From Kribbella amoyensis (GTDB taxonomy: Bacteria; Actinomycetota; Actinomycetes; Propionibacteriales; Kribbellaceae), in NCBI RefSeq assembly GCF_007828865.1, contig NZ_VIVK01000003.1, positions 459,869-523,868 on the forward strand: 64,000 nt of DNA. Reading direction: 5' to 3'. Positions 34,322 to 44,353 of the stretch are shown in pieces. The notes under the pieces were generated by a model, which was not told the origin of the DNA, made no database searches, and saw nothing but the letters and a program-made list of their open reading frames with translations. How positions within the stretch are numbered: position 1 is the first letter of the stretch; every line of letters begins with the position of its first letter. The position numbers and the translations under genes were made by a program.

Positions 34322-34334
34322 CCCGGCAGTGTAG

Positions 34335-34348
34335 CTAATACGGATTAC
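34335..34348. promoter_or_regulatory. Candidate LacI operator
   Basis: CTAATACGGATTAC is a near-palindrome (TAAT.CG.ATTA) with the central CG common in LacI-family operators. It lies 14 bp before the lacI-type start and overlaps the last codon of the oxidase gene. Confidence 0.5.
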
Positions 34349-35724
34349 TTCGAGCCATTCCCGGCGGGTCGGATGTTCTGGTTCAACCGGAACACGTTGC
34401 CCGGGTCGTACTCCGCCTTGATCACCGCGAGCCGCTCGTAGTTGTCCTTGCCGAACCCGGCCACCACCCGGTCCCGGCCCTCGTCGCCGATGAAGTTCAG
34501 GTACACCGCGCCGGTCGCCCACGGCCGGACGTCCTCGCACAGTGCGCGGGCCCAGCCGATCCCCTGGCCGTCCTCGGCCGGATCCGCCCACAGCCCGAAC
34601 GGGTGGATCACCCAGTCGGCACTGCGGTGCGGCAACGGCCACCGGTCCGCGTCCCGAGCCACGGCGCCGCCCCACGGTACGGCGATCTGCTGCGACGGCG
34701 ACGGGGCCGGCATGTCGGCGGACCGGTCACAGAAGGCCTGGACCGCCTCGTCCGGGAACGCCGACAGGTGCTCGGCCGACCAGTAGTTGCGGAAGCCCGG
34801 TGGATCGTCGAGCGCGGACTGCAGGCCGGCGTACGGCAGCTCGGCGATCATCGCGCCCTCCGGAGCGAGCTCGAGCATCGGCCGGAACACCTCGCGCGCC
34901 TCGGCCTCGTGGCCCGCGTAGATCGCCCCGGCCGCGACCAGGAGCCGGCCGTGCAGGTGCTCGGGTACGAACTCCTCCGGCGGCCCGGTGAGGTAGATCG
35001 CGCCACCGCCGAGGTCGTCGGGCGCGCCGCTGGTGATCAGGTCGCGGTATGCACGGACGATCTCGGGACCCGATTCGGCCGGCCACAGCAGCAACATCAG
35101 TGTGACCGCCGGTAGCGGGCGGACCCGGAAGGTCAGCGAGGTGGCGACCCCGAAGTTGCCACCACCACCGTGCAGCGCCCAGAACAGCTCGGGGTTCTCG
35201 TCCTCGGAGGCGGTCACGGTCCGCCCGTCGGCGGTGACCAGCTCGACCGCGACGAGGTTGTCGCAGGCCAGTCCCCACTTCCGTTCGAGCCAGCCGGATC
35301 CGCCACCCAGGGTGAGCCCGGCGATCCCGGTGGTGGACACCCGGCCGCCGGTGGTGGCCAGCCCGTACGGCTGACACGCCCGGTCCAGATCGGCCCAGAG
35401 CGCGCCGCCCTCGACCCGGGCCAGACCCGCCTCCGGATCCACCTGGACCCCGTTGAGGCGGCGCAGGTCGACGACCAGCCCGCCGTTGCTCAGCCCGGTC
35501 CCGGCCACCCCGTGACCACCTCCCCGGACCGCGATCTCCAGCCCCTGGTTCACGCCGTACCGGATCGCCGCGGCCACGTCGGCGGCCGACTCGCACTGGG
35601 CGATCAGGCCCGGCCGTTTGTCGATCATCGCGTTGAAGATCGTCCGCGCCTCGTCGTAGTCCGGCTCACCGGCCCGCAGTACCCGGCCGCCGAACCCGAC
35701 CGGTTGTGCCATCGTCTCTGCCAT
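34345..35724 (-). CDS. FAD-binding oxidoreductase, berberine-bridge (BBE) type
   Basis: 459 aa. FAD-linked oxidase of the PCMH/VAO fold: IAVRGGGHGVAGTG contains the His that usually bears the 8-alpha-histidyl FAD bond; GGRVSTTGIAGLTLGGGSGWL is the second FAD loop; the BBE C-terminal tail YDPGNVFRLNQNI is complete. These enzymes oxidise sugars, alkaloids or polyketides. The usual second (cysteinyl) bond motif is not evident (G.CDNLV has a Cys, WGLACDNL, in the expected region). The ATG at 35724 is preferred; an alternative ATG lies 4 codons later. LacI-regulated by context. Confidence 0.88.
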   Translation of the reverse strand: MAETMAQPVGFGGRVLRAGEPDYDEARTIFNAMIDKRPGLIAQCESAADVAAAIRYGVNQGLEIAVRGGGHGVAGTGLSNGGLVVDLRRLNGVQVDPEAGLARVEGGALWADLDRACQPYGLATTGGRVSTTGIAGLTLGGGSGWLERKWGLACDNLVAVELVTADGRTVTASEDENPELFWALHGGGGNFGVATSLTFRVRPLPAVTLMLLLWPAESGPEIVRAYRDLITSGAPDDLGGGAIYLTGPPEEFVPEHLHGRLLVAAGAIYAGHEAEAREVFRPMLELAPEGAMIAELPYAGLQSALDDPPGFRNYWSAEHLSAFPDEAVQAFCDRSADMPAPSPSQQIAVPWGGAVARDADRWPLPHRSADWVIHPFGLWADPAEDGQGIGWARALCEDVRPWATGAVYLNFIGDEGRDRVVAGFGKDNYERLAVIKAEYDPGNVFRLNQNIRPAGNGSK

Positions 35725-35913
35725 CTCGGGAACGCCCCCTCTTGCCTGACCCCTGATCCCCGTGCACATGGCCGATGCTCCGCCGACCATCTCCCCCGGT
35801 CAACGCCCCCGATCCCTGGCACACAAGGCGTTCCCGGTCCGCGACGCACCGTCGCGTGGTCCAGCACCTGGGCCGAGCACCCGGCAACCGTTTGCACAGC
35901 TAGGGTGGGGCGC

Positions 35914-37157
<1,244 letters not shown>

Positions 37158-37161
<4 letters not shown>

Positions 37162-38051
37162 GACGCGTTCTCCGCGCTCTCGAGTTTCGGCTGTTCCACG
37201 GCCGCTTCGAGGGCCCGGTGGAACGCGTCGGCGACGTACGTCGGGACCCGCAGGCCGTTGCGGTGCGCCCAGAGCAGCTCGTACTCGATCCGGGCGACCT
37301 GCTCGGCGTACCGGGCGACCGCGGAGTCGTCACCGGTGGCGACGCCTAGCTTGCGCATCACCGTACCGAAGTGGATCCGCTGGTGGTCGTTGCCGACGCC
37401 AACGGGGGCGAAGGTCTTCCGGCGCAGGGTGCGGACCAGCCACTTCTGCCAGGACCCCAGCTGACCCCACAGCCCGCGCGCCGCGATCTGGTAGTACGCG
37501 AAGTGGCCCGGCTCCTGCCGGCGGATCGGGGCGATCACCGTCTTCGCGATGGCGCGTTCGCCCAGCCGCAGCAGGCCGCCGTGCAGGTCGCTGTAGGCCA
37601 GCACGGCGGAGCGTTCGGTCGCCATCCCGGTCAGGTAGTAGAGCATCCGGCTAACGTCCTGGACCGCGCCGATCCGCCCGAGCGCACCGAGCAGCCGGAG
37701 CTTGAACGACACCGTGGTCAGGTCCGGCTCTGCCGCCGGCAGCCCGATCAGGGTCTGCAGCTTGTCCAGGATGACGCCGTGCTGGGTCTCCTGCGGCAGC
37801 CAGACGTCGGCGTAGAAGTGCCGGTCGATCTCCGGCGGATCGGGCAGCACGGCGTTCAGTTCGAGCACGTTCCGCTCGACCTCGAGCTCGACCCGGGACA
37901 TGTAGGTCAGCACCGGACCGAACCGGTCCGCGACCAGGCCCGGACGGGCCATCGTGTAGTCCACCGTGCCGAGCTCGATGGGCGGGTGTTCGTCGGCCTG
38001 ACGCGCGACGTGGTCGGCGAGCCGCCGCTCGGCGGCATCCAGACCGCTCAC
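37158..38051 (-). CDS. Ferritin-like di-iron protein (acyl-ACP desaturase-like)
   Basis: 297 aa, all helical. Two E...ExxH half-sites are visible: RVELEVERNVLELN then PQETQHGVIL, and GMATERSAVLAY then PIRRQEPGHFAYY. This matches a di-carboxylate-bridged iron pair as in fatty-acid desaturases and related oxygenases. Actinobacterial homologues are often misannotated. Substrate unknown; the neighbouring monooxygenase and LarA-like genes may be coincidental. Start ATG at 38051. Confidence 0.72.
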
Positions 38052-38195
38052 CCGACGCTCCTGCCCAGGGCAGCGGGCGACGATGCAGCGATCAAGTCCC
38101 CTCCTCGCGGGCGCGTACGTGAACGGGAGAATCGGCGATGCCGGAAACAGAATAGTTGTTCGCTTAACCTACCCGGAAACGGATTCCCCTTTATC

Positions 38196-38209
38196 GTGAA
38201 ATCGTTCAC
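38196..38209. promoter_or_regulatory. Small inverted repeat upstream of monooxygenase gene
   Basis: GTGAA-ATCG-TTCAC, a perfect 14-bp inverted repeat, lies in the 238-bp divergent region between the di-iron and monooxygenase genes. It is a possible operator; the regulator is unknown. The rest of this intergenic region is less GC-rich and likely holds both promoters. Confidence 0.35.
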
Positions 38210-38289
38210 ATCGGAAGGGTCATCCGTCCTGGTCGTCCCATCCCTCAAACAGTCTTTTCCCGGCTGTGACCCGCAAGTAACCTTCCGTC

Positions 38290-39741
38290 ATGGGACAGAC
38301 CGAGGTCGCCATCGTCGGATCGGGGTTCGCCGGGTTGTGCATGGCGATCAAGTTGCGCGCGGCCGGCGTCGAGGACTTCGTCCTGCTGGAACAGGCGGAC
38401 GAGCTGGGTGGGACCTGGCGGGACAACACCTATCCCGGCTGCGCCTGCGACGTCCCGTCCTACCTGTACTCGTTCTCCTTCGAGCAGAACCCGCACTGGA
38501 CCAGGATGTTCGCGCCCTGGGACGAGATCCTCGCGTACCTGCGGCACTGCGCCACCAAGTACGGGGTCGCCGACCGGATCCGGTACGGCGCGGAGGTGAC
38601 CGAGGCCGTGTTCGACGAGTCGGCGGGCCGCTGGACGGTGACGATCAACGGCACCGAGACCCTCGAGGCACGGGCCCTGATCGCCGGGGTGGGCAACCTG
38701 CACCAGCCCAAGCTCCCCGATCTCCCCGGCCTCGACACGTTCGCGGGGACCGCGTTCCATTCCGCCCAGTGGAACCACGGCCACGACCTCACCGGCCGCC
38801 GGGTCGCCGTGATCGGGACCGGGGCGAGCGCGATCCAGTTCGTGCCGCGGATCGCCGAGCAGGTCGGGCACCTGGACCTGTACCAACGCACGGCGCCGTG
38901 GATCACCGGTAAGCCGGACCGCGCGATCGGTCCACGCGAACGCGGTCTGCACGAGCGGTTCCCGGCCGGGCAACGGCTGATCCGCGACGCCATCTACTGG
39001 GGGCTGGAGGCACGCGGCGTCGGCTTCGCGGGCACCCCGAAGCTGATGAAGGGCCTCGAGCTCCAGGCCCGTCGGCACCTGCGCAAACAGGTCCCGGATC
39101 CGGCGCTGCGGGCGAAGCTGACCCCCGACTACCAGATCGGCTGCAAGCGGATCCTCCTTTCGAACGACTACTACCCCGCGCTCGCGCAGGACCATGTCGA
39201 CCTGGTGACGACGCCGATCAGCCGGGTGACGCCGACCGGGGTGGTCACCACCGACGGCCAGGAGCGGCCGTGCGACACGCTCGTGCTCGGTACCGGGTTC
39301 GAGGTGTCCGGCAACCTGACCCGGCTGCGGCTGATCGGCAAGGACGGCGTCGACCTGGCCGACCACTGGAAGCAGCACGGGATCGGTGCCCACCTCGGGA
39401 TCGCGGTCGCGGGGTACCCGAACCTCTTCCTGCTGGTCGGCCCGAACACGGCGCTCGGCCACTCGTCGATGGTGTTCATGATCGAGGCCCAGGTCCGCTA
39501 CGTCCTGCAGGCGTTGCGGATGCTCCGCGGCGCGGCGTACGTGGAGGTCCGCGAGGAGGCACAGGAGCGGTTCGTCGACGAGGTCCAGGGGCAGCTCGAC
39601 AACACCGTCTGGCAGTCCGGTTGCAGCAGCTGGTACCTCGACGACCAGGGCCGGAACTCGACGATCTGGCCCGAGTTCACCGTGACGTACTGGCGCCGGA
39701 CCCGCCGGCTCGACCCGGCCGACTTCGTCCTGGTCCGCTGA
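38290..39741 (+). CDS. Flavin-containing (Baeyer-Villiger-type) monooxygenase
   Basis: 483 aa. FAD-binding GSGFAGLCMA near residue 10 with LLEQADELGGTWRDNTYPGCACDVPSY; NADPH-binding GTGASAIQFVP around residue 178; and between them the fingerprint FxGxxxHxxxW as FAGTAFHSAQW. Complete class B monooxygenase, about the length of short BVMOs. Probably oxidises a ketone or lipid. ATG at 38290. Divergent from the di-iron gene. Confidence 0.9.
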   Translation: MGQTEVAIVGSGFAGLCMAIKLRAAGVEDFVLLEQADELGGTWRDNTYPGCACDVPSYLYSFSFEQNPHWTRMFAPWDEILAYLRHCATKYGVADRIRYGAEVTEAVFDESAGRWTVTINGTETLEARALIAGVGNLHQPKLPDLPGLDTFAGTAFHSAQWNHGHDLTGRRVAVIGTGASAIQFVPRIAEQVGHLDLYQRTAPWITGKPDRAIGPRERGLHERFPAGQRLIRDAIYWGLEARGVGFAGTPKLMKGLELQARRHLRKQVPDPALRAKLTPDYQIGCKRILLSNDYYPALAQDHVDLVTTPISRVTPTGVVTTDGQERPCDTLVLGTGFEVSGNLTRLRLIGKDGVDLADHWKQHGIGAHLGIAVAGYPNLFLLVGPNTALGHSSMVFMIEAQVRYVLQALRMLRGAAYVEVREEAQERFVDEVQGQLDNTVWQSGCSSWYLDDQGRNSTIWPEFTVTYWRRTRRLDPADFVLVR

Positions 39742-39863
39742 CTCAGGGTTGTCCCGGACGCCGCGGGTCGGACCGCCGGGGTCCGCCGTACGACCATGGG
39801 ATGAGAGCAGGACGAGACCGAAGACCGATGTGCGCGCCGCGGCTTTCGCGGATCCTGGAGGAC

Positions 39864-39959
39864 ATGGACCTCTTCCAGATCATCAGCGCAGTCGTCATCG
39901 TCGGCGGTGTCGTGGTCACCGCCCTGATCGCCATCGTGCCGTCCGTGGTCGACCGCTGA
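39864..39959 (+). CDS. 31-aa single-helix membrane microprotein (copy 1)
   Basis: The peptide begins MDLFQII, has one hydrophobic helix (VVIVGGVVVTALIAIVP) and ends SVVDR. The ribosome site is CTGGAGGAC immediately before the ATG. Twenty of 31 residues are identical to a second peptide 180 bp downstream with the same length, same QII and AIVP.VVDR ends, and the same type of GGAGG site. The paired paralogy argues that both are real genes. Function unknown; regulatory or toxin-like membrane peptides are possible. Confidence 0.68.
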   Translation: MDLFQIISAVVIVGGVVVTALIAIVPSVVDR

Positions 39960-40139
39960 CCCCGACGCCCTCCCGCGACGTCCGGACCGCCCCACCAGGG
40001 GCCGGCCGGGCGTCGTCGTGCTTTCTTGCTGAAGGCAACGGAAGTAGGAGTCCGGGGCAACGGACTGCGACTCCGGGCGGACCGCGGAACCGGTCCGTGG
40101 GCCGATGGAAACGGCGCCGCCCGGACGCACGCTGGAGGT

Positions 40140-40235
40140 ATGGAAATCCTTCAGATCATCGGCGCAGCGGGCATCGTCATCGGCATCGTGCTGACCGCCC
40201 TGCTCGCCATCGTGCCCACGGTCGTGGACCGGTGA
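40140..40235 (+). CDS. 31-aa single-helix membrane microprotein (copy 2)
   Basis: Paralogue of the 39864 peptide: begins MEILQII and ends AIVPTVVDR, with a hydrophobic centre of Ile/Val/Gly/Leu. GGAGGT precedes the ATG by only a few bases. Its last codons and stop form the left arm of a perfect 13-bp hairpin. It lies 104 bp from the convergent cbs stop. Confidence 0.7.
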   Translation: MEILQIIGAAGIVIGIVLTALLAIVPTVVDR

Positions 40236-40251
40236 CGCACCGGTCCACGAC
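40221..40251. terminator. Hairpin overlapping the end of microprotein copy 2
   Basis: GTCGTGGACCGGT (40221-40233) pairs perfectly with ACCGGTCCACGAC (40239-40251) around a GACGC loop. The stop codon (40233-40235) lies at the loop, so the terminator begins inside the coding sequence. It can serve both convergent genes. Confidence 0.75.
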
Positions 40252-40270
40252 GTAAGGCTCCGGGCAGGAG

Positions 40271-41644
40271 TCAGTCGACGGCGAGGTGACCGAGCAGGTC
40301 CTGCCGGGTGAGGACACCCACCGGCTTGCCGTCGTCCAGCACCATCAGGGCGTCCCGGTCCTCGAGCAACGCGACCGCCCTCGACACCGGTTCACCGGCG
40401 CCGAGGGACGGCAGCGCGGGGTCCATGTGCAGCTCGACGATGTCGTTCAGCCGGGCCTGGCCGGAGTACAGCGCGTCCATCAGCGTCCGCTCCGACACGG
40501 CCCCGGCCACCTCGGCCGCCATCACCGGCGGCTCGGCCCGGACCACCGGCATCTGCGAGACGTTGTACTCCCGCAGGATCTCGATCGCCTCGGCGATCGT
40601 CTCGTGCGGGTGGGTGTGCACCAGCGGCGGCATGCTGCCGTCCTTGCGGGCCAGCACCTCGCCCAGCGTCGTGCCCTGCCGGGCGTGCGCGAGGAAGCCG
40701 TACTGCGCCAGCCAGTCGTCGTTGAAGACCTTGGTCAGGTACCCGCGGCCGCCGTCCGGCAGCAGCACCACGATCACCGCGTCCGGGTCGTCCAGTTCCT
40801 GGGCGAGCCGGATCGCCGCGGCCGCCGCCATCCCGGCCGAACCGCCGACCAGCATCGCCTCCTCGCGGGCCAGCCGCCGGGTGGTGGCGAACGAGTCCGC
40901 GTCCGAGACCTCGATGATCCGGTCGCAGATGGTCCGGTCGTAGGTGTCCGGCCAGAAGTCCTCGCCGACGCCCTCGACCAGGTACGGGCGGCCGGTGCCG
41001 CCGGAGTACACCGAGCCCTCCGGATCCGCGCCGACGATCTGGACCCGGCCGTTCGAGACCTCCTTGAGGTACCGGCCGGTGCCGCTGATCGTGCCGCCGG
41101 TGCCGACGCCCGCGACGAAGTGGGTGATCTTCCCCTCCGTCTGCTCCCACAGCTCCGGACCGGTGGTCTCGTAGTGCGAGCGCGGGTTGTTCTGGTTGGC
41201 GTACTGGTTCGGCTTCCAGGCGCCCTCGATCTCGCGGACCAGCCGGTCGGAGACGTTGTAGTACGAGTCCGGGTGCTCCGGGGCGACCGCGGTCGGGCAG
41301 ACGACCACCTCGGCGCCGTAGGCCTTGAGGACGTTGCGCTTGTCCTCGCTGACCTTGTCCGGGCAGACGAAGACGCACTTGTAGCCCTTCTGCTGGGCCA
41401 CCATCGCCAGCCCGACCCCGGTGTTGCCGGAGGTCGGCTCGACGATCGTGCCGCCGGGCTTGAGCTCGCCGGCGGCCTCGGCCGCCTCGACCATCCGGAC
41501 CGCGATCCGGTCCTTCACCGAGCCGCCGGGATTGAAGTACTCGACCTTCGCGAGTACGAGCGGCCGGGCGCCGTCGGTCGTCTTCGTCAGCCGCACCAGC
41601 GGGGTGTTGCCGACCAGGTCCAGGAGTGAGTTCGCGTAGTGCAC
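40271..41644 (-). CDS. cbs: Cystathionine beta-synthase
   Basis: 457 aa. PLP lysine K44 in FNPGGSVKDR; SGNTGVGLA (asparagine loop), GTGGTISGTGRYLK (PLP phosphate loop), then a C-terminal CBS-domain pair (about 335-457) with HTHPHETIAEAIEILREYNVSQMPV and VGVLTRQDLLGHL. It closely matches actinobacterial cystathionine beta-synthase (Rv1077-type), which condenses serine or O-acetylserine with homocysteine. Here it complements the cystathionine gamma-synthase at 5.1-6.3 kb in transsulfuration. Start: GTG at 41644 or 41653 (MSHT would need GTG 41665). Divergent from the SGNH gene. Confidence 0.93.
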   Translation of the reverse strand: MHYANSLLDLVGNTPLVRLTKTTDGARPLVLAKVEYFNPGGSVKDRIAVRMVEAAEAAGELKPGGTIVEPTSGNTGVGLAMVAQQKGYKCVFVCPDKVSEDKRNVLKAYGAEVVVCPTAVAPEHPDSYYNVSDRLVREIEGAWKPNQYANQNNPRSHYETTGPELWEQTEGKITHFVAGVGTGGTISGTGRYLKEVSNGRVQIVGADPEGSVYSGGTGRPYLVEGVGEDFWPDTYDRTICDRIIEVSDADSFATTRRLAREEAMLVGGSAGMAAAAAIRLAQELDDPDAVIVVLLPDGGRGYLTKVFNDDWLAQYGFLAHARQGTTLGEVLARKDGSMPPLVHTHPHETIAEAIEILREYNVSQMPVVRAEPPVMAAEVAGAVSERTLMDALYSGQARLNDIVELHMDPALPSLGAGEPVSRAVALLEDRDALMVLDDGKPVGVLTRQDLLGHLAVD

Positions 41645-41755
41645 GAATCTCACTGTATGGGACACCCTGCGGATCGCCCTGATCGGATCCGAACTGTGCC
41701 GTGTGTCCTTGGCAATATCACTTGCTTCGTCGTGACAGCGTGTAATCCTTGATCC

Positions 41756-42802
41756 ATGAGCAGAGCCCGGGCCGCTAAGCGGCTGGCCCAGGCCGCGGCC
41801 TTTGGGGGCGGGGGACTAGGACTGATCGGTGCCACCCTGTACGGCGTGCTGACCGCGGAAGCGCAGTACGCCCGCCGGGTGATCGGTCCGATGAAGGCTC
41901 ACCCGGTTCCGGGCAACGGTCTGTACGGCCGGTATCCAGGTCAGCCGATCACGCTCGCGATGATCGGTGACTCCAGCGCGGCCGGATACGGCACCGCCAC
42001 CCCCGAGGAGACCCCGGGCGTCCTGCTCGCCTGCGGCCTCGCGGAGCTGGCGAAGCGGCCGGTCCGGCTGATCGACGTGTCCAGGGTGGGGGCGAAGTCG
42101 ACCGACCTGGCCCCGCAGATCGACACCGCCCTGCTGGCCGGGCCGCACGTCGCGGTGATCCTGATCGGCGCCAACGACGTCAAGGACCAGATGCCGCCGT
42201 CCACCTCGGTCCGGCTGCTCGACCGCGGCGTGCGCAAGCTCCGGTCGGCCCAGTGCGAGGTCGTCGTCGGCACCTGCCCGGACCTCGGCGTGGTCCGGCC
42301 GATCAAGGCGCCGCTGCGGCAGGTGGCCCGGTCCTGGAGTCACCGGCTGGCGGCCGCGCAGACGATCGCGGTGGTCGAGGCCGGCGGCCGGACGGTGTCG
42401 ATGGGATCGATGCTCGGCAAGGCCTTCCGGACCAACCCGGTGATGTGGGGCCCGGACAACTTCCACCCCTCCTCCACCGGGTACGCCGCGGCCGCGGCCG
42501 CGTTGCTGCCCACGGTGGCGGCGGCGGCCGGCGTCGGGCCGGACTCGATCGTGCACCCGGAGCCGTTCCGCGGCGAGGCCGTGCTGCCGATCGCGGAGGC
42601 CGCTGTGCAGGCCGTCCGGACCGCCGGGACCGAGGTCGCCGCGGCCAAGGTGGCCGGCAAGGACCGCGGGCCGTGGGGTCCGTGGGCGCAGCTGCGGCAT
42701 CGCCGCCGGCACCCGAAAGCCGAGGTGGACAAGGTCGACGAGAGCGAGCCGGCCACGACCGCCGAGGACTCCGGTCAGTCGCTGGCGGAGACCGTCTCCT
42801 GA
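41756..42802 (+). CDS. SGNH/GDSL hydrolase with membrane anchor
   Basis: 348 aa. N-terminal hydrophobic segment (GGGGLGLIGATLYGVL) acts as signal or anchor. SGNH blocks: I GDSSAAGYG (Ser73), III GANDV, V DNFHPSSTGY (Asp/His). The C-terminal 80 residues are basic and disordered. Close relatives occur next to cbs in mycobacteria (Rv1075c-type), supporting orthology and a cell-envelope esterase role. ATG at 41756. Confidence 0.87.
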   Translation: MSRARAAKRLAQAAAFGGGGLGLIGATLYGVLTAEAQYARRVIGPMKAHPVPGNGLYGRYPGQPITLAMIGDSSAAGYGTATPEETPGVLLACGLAELAKRPVRLIDVSRVGAKSTDLAPQIDTALLAGPHVAVILIGANDVKDQMPPSTSVRLLDRGVRKLRSAQCEVVVGTCPDLGVVRPIKAPLRQVARSWSHRLAAAQTIAVVEAGGRTVSMGSMLGKAFRTNPVMWGPDNFHPSSTGYAAAAAALLPTVAAAAGVGPDSIVHPEPFRGEAVLPIAEAAVQAVRTAGTEVAAAKVAGKDRGPWGPWAQLRHRRRHPKAEVDKVDESEPATTAEDSGQSLAETVS

Positions 42803-42934
42803 TCGGCCCGCCGTCGCTTCTTGACCGTGGTGTGCGTACTTCGAGCGAGGACTTTCATCGCGAAACTCTTGCCTGGGCGAGCGTCCTGAGGCACAGTCGA
42901 ATACTACGCATCACCCCGACGACGGGAGGCGAAG

Positions 42935-43165
42935 ATGGGCTTGAACCACTCCGAGGAGACGCACAAACGTCTGGTCGAGAAGGTGCCCACGTGCACCGGA
43001 CGAGAGATGACAGAGTGGTTCAAGTTGATGAACGACGGTCCGTCGTTCTCACGCTTTGACGACAGGGTGCGATGGCTTTCCAGCGAGTACGCCCTCGCTC
43101 ACGGGCACGCCACAGCCATCGTGCACGAGTACGACTTGGTCAAAGCGCACCGGCGCATGGTCTGA
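42935..43165 (+). CDS. DUF4287 domain protein
   Basis: 76 aa. Small helical protein with the DUF4287 signature: NHSEETHKRLVEKVP, GREMTEWFKLMNDGPSF, then WLSSEYALAHGHATAIVHEY. Unknown function, widely conserved in bacteria. ATG at 42935 preceded by ACGGGAGGCGAAG. Monocistronic: a 132-bp upstream gap and a terminator downstream. Confidence 0.9.
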   Translation: MGLNHSEETHKRLVEKVPTCTGREMTEWFKLMNDGPSFSRFDDRVRWLSSEYALAHGHATAIVHEYDLVKAHRRMV

Positions 43166-43267
43166 GCCGAACAGGAGCTGTTTCCCAGCGGGCCTGCCCT
43201 TTCTTCAGGTGGAAGGGCGGGCCCGCTCGGCTTTTCCGGGGGTCGATCTCGGTGGTTCAGGAACAGG

Positions 43268-43307
43268 CGAAGGGCCGTTCCCCCACCTGAGAGGGATCGG
43301 CCCTTCG
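43268..43307. terminator. Terminator between DUF4287 and BI-1 genes
   Basis: CGAAGGGCCG (43268-43277) pairs with CGGCCCTTCG (43298-43307), with additional TCCC/GGGA pairing inside; TCGTTCTC follows. A second weaker GC hairpin around 43190-43235 is also present. Confidence 0.75.
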
Positions 43308-43354
43308 TCGTTCTCGGATGTGGCCGAACCGGGGTGAGCCGGTCCGGCCGTCGG

Positions 43355-44212
43355 TCAGTCGCCGCCGCGCAGGATCGCGAGGATCCGCAGCAGGTTCCAG
43401 TACAGCCAGACCAGGGTGACGGTCAGGCCGAACGCGGCCCGCCAGGCCTCGCTCTGCGGGGCACCGTGCTTGACGCCCTGCTCGATCAGGTCGAAGTCCA
43501 GGATCAGGTTGAACACCGCCAGGCCGGCGCCGAGCGCGGCGAACAGCAGGCCCATCGGGCCGAAGCCGCCGATCCCGGAGTTGAAGCCGAACAGGCTGGC
43601 GACGAAGTTGATCAGGATCACGCCGGCGAAGCCCATGGTCGCGATGATGACCATCTTGGTGAAGCGCGGCGTCACCTTGATCGCGAAGTACTTGTAGGTG
43701 GCCAGGGTCAGACCGGCGGTCACCAACGTGGCCAGGATCGCCTGGACGATGATGCCCGGGTCACCGACCCAGTTCGCGATGAACTTGCTGCCGATCCCGA
43801 GGAACACGCCCTCGGCGGCGGCGTACACCATCACCAGGGCCGGGCTCACCTTGCGGGAGAACGAGAGCACCATCGCGATCGCGAAGGCGAGCAGCGCACC
43901 CGCGAGGAACACCGGGGTGACCAGATTGTCCGGCGTCTTCCACCACGCGACCGCGGCGGCGGCGACCACGACACCCAGCGTCATGCTGGTCTTCACGATG
44001 ACGTCGTCCAGCGTCATCGGGCGGCTGCCGGCCGGCGCCCCCTGGTACTGCTGCGGCGGCGTGCCCGGCCCGCCGTACCCGTACTGCCCGGGCTGCTGCC
44101 CCGGCTGGCCGTACGGACCCGGCTGACCGTACGGAGCGGCCCCCGGGTAGGCCTGGCCTTGTCCAGGCGCGAACGCACTCGACCGGTTCAGGACCGGGTT
44201 ACTGCTCTGCAT
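43355..44212 (-). CDS. Bax inhibitor-1 / YccA family membrane protein
   Basis: 285 aa. A 65-residue Pro/Gly/Tyr/Gln-rich cytoplasmic N-terminus (PGQYGYGG-type repeats) precedes seven helices. Bax1-I family features include the helix ending in FNLILDFDLIEQGVKHGAP (Asp pair) and the C-terminal TLVWLYWNLLRILAIL. The E. coli relatives modulate FtsH or act as Ca2+/H+ leak channels; the actinobacterial function is unknown. The ATG at 44212 has a strong GGAGG site. Terminators separate it from neighbours. Confidence 0.9.
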   Translation of the reverse strand: MQSSNPVLNRSSAFAPGQGQAYPGAAPYGQPGPYGQPGQQPGQYGYGGPGTPPQQYQGAPAGSRPMTLDDVIVKTSMTLGVVVAAAAVAWWKTPDNLVTPVFLAGALLAFAIAMVLSFSRKVSPALVMVYAAAEGVFLGIGSKFIANWVGDPGIIVQAILATLVTAGLTLATYKYFAIKVTPRFTKMVIIATMGFAGVILINFVASLFGFNSGIGGFGPMGLLFAALGAGLAVFNLILDFDLIEQGVKHGAPQSEAWRAAFGLTVTLVWLYWNLLRILAILRGGD

Positions 44213-44353
44213 GTCATCCTCCTGAGGACCCACTGTGGGTCGTAAAGGGATACTACGTTCCCACCCTTAACAACTCCTGAGGAAGAACCAACCGTTACCC
44301 AACGGAATTCCCGGAGCGTGAACAGTTGCAGAACCCAACCGAATCAGGCGGGG

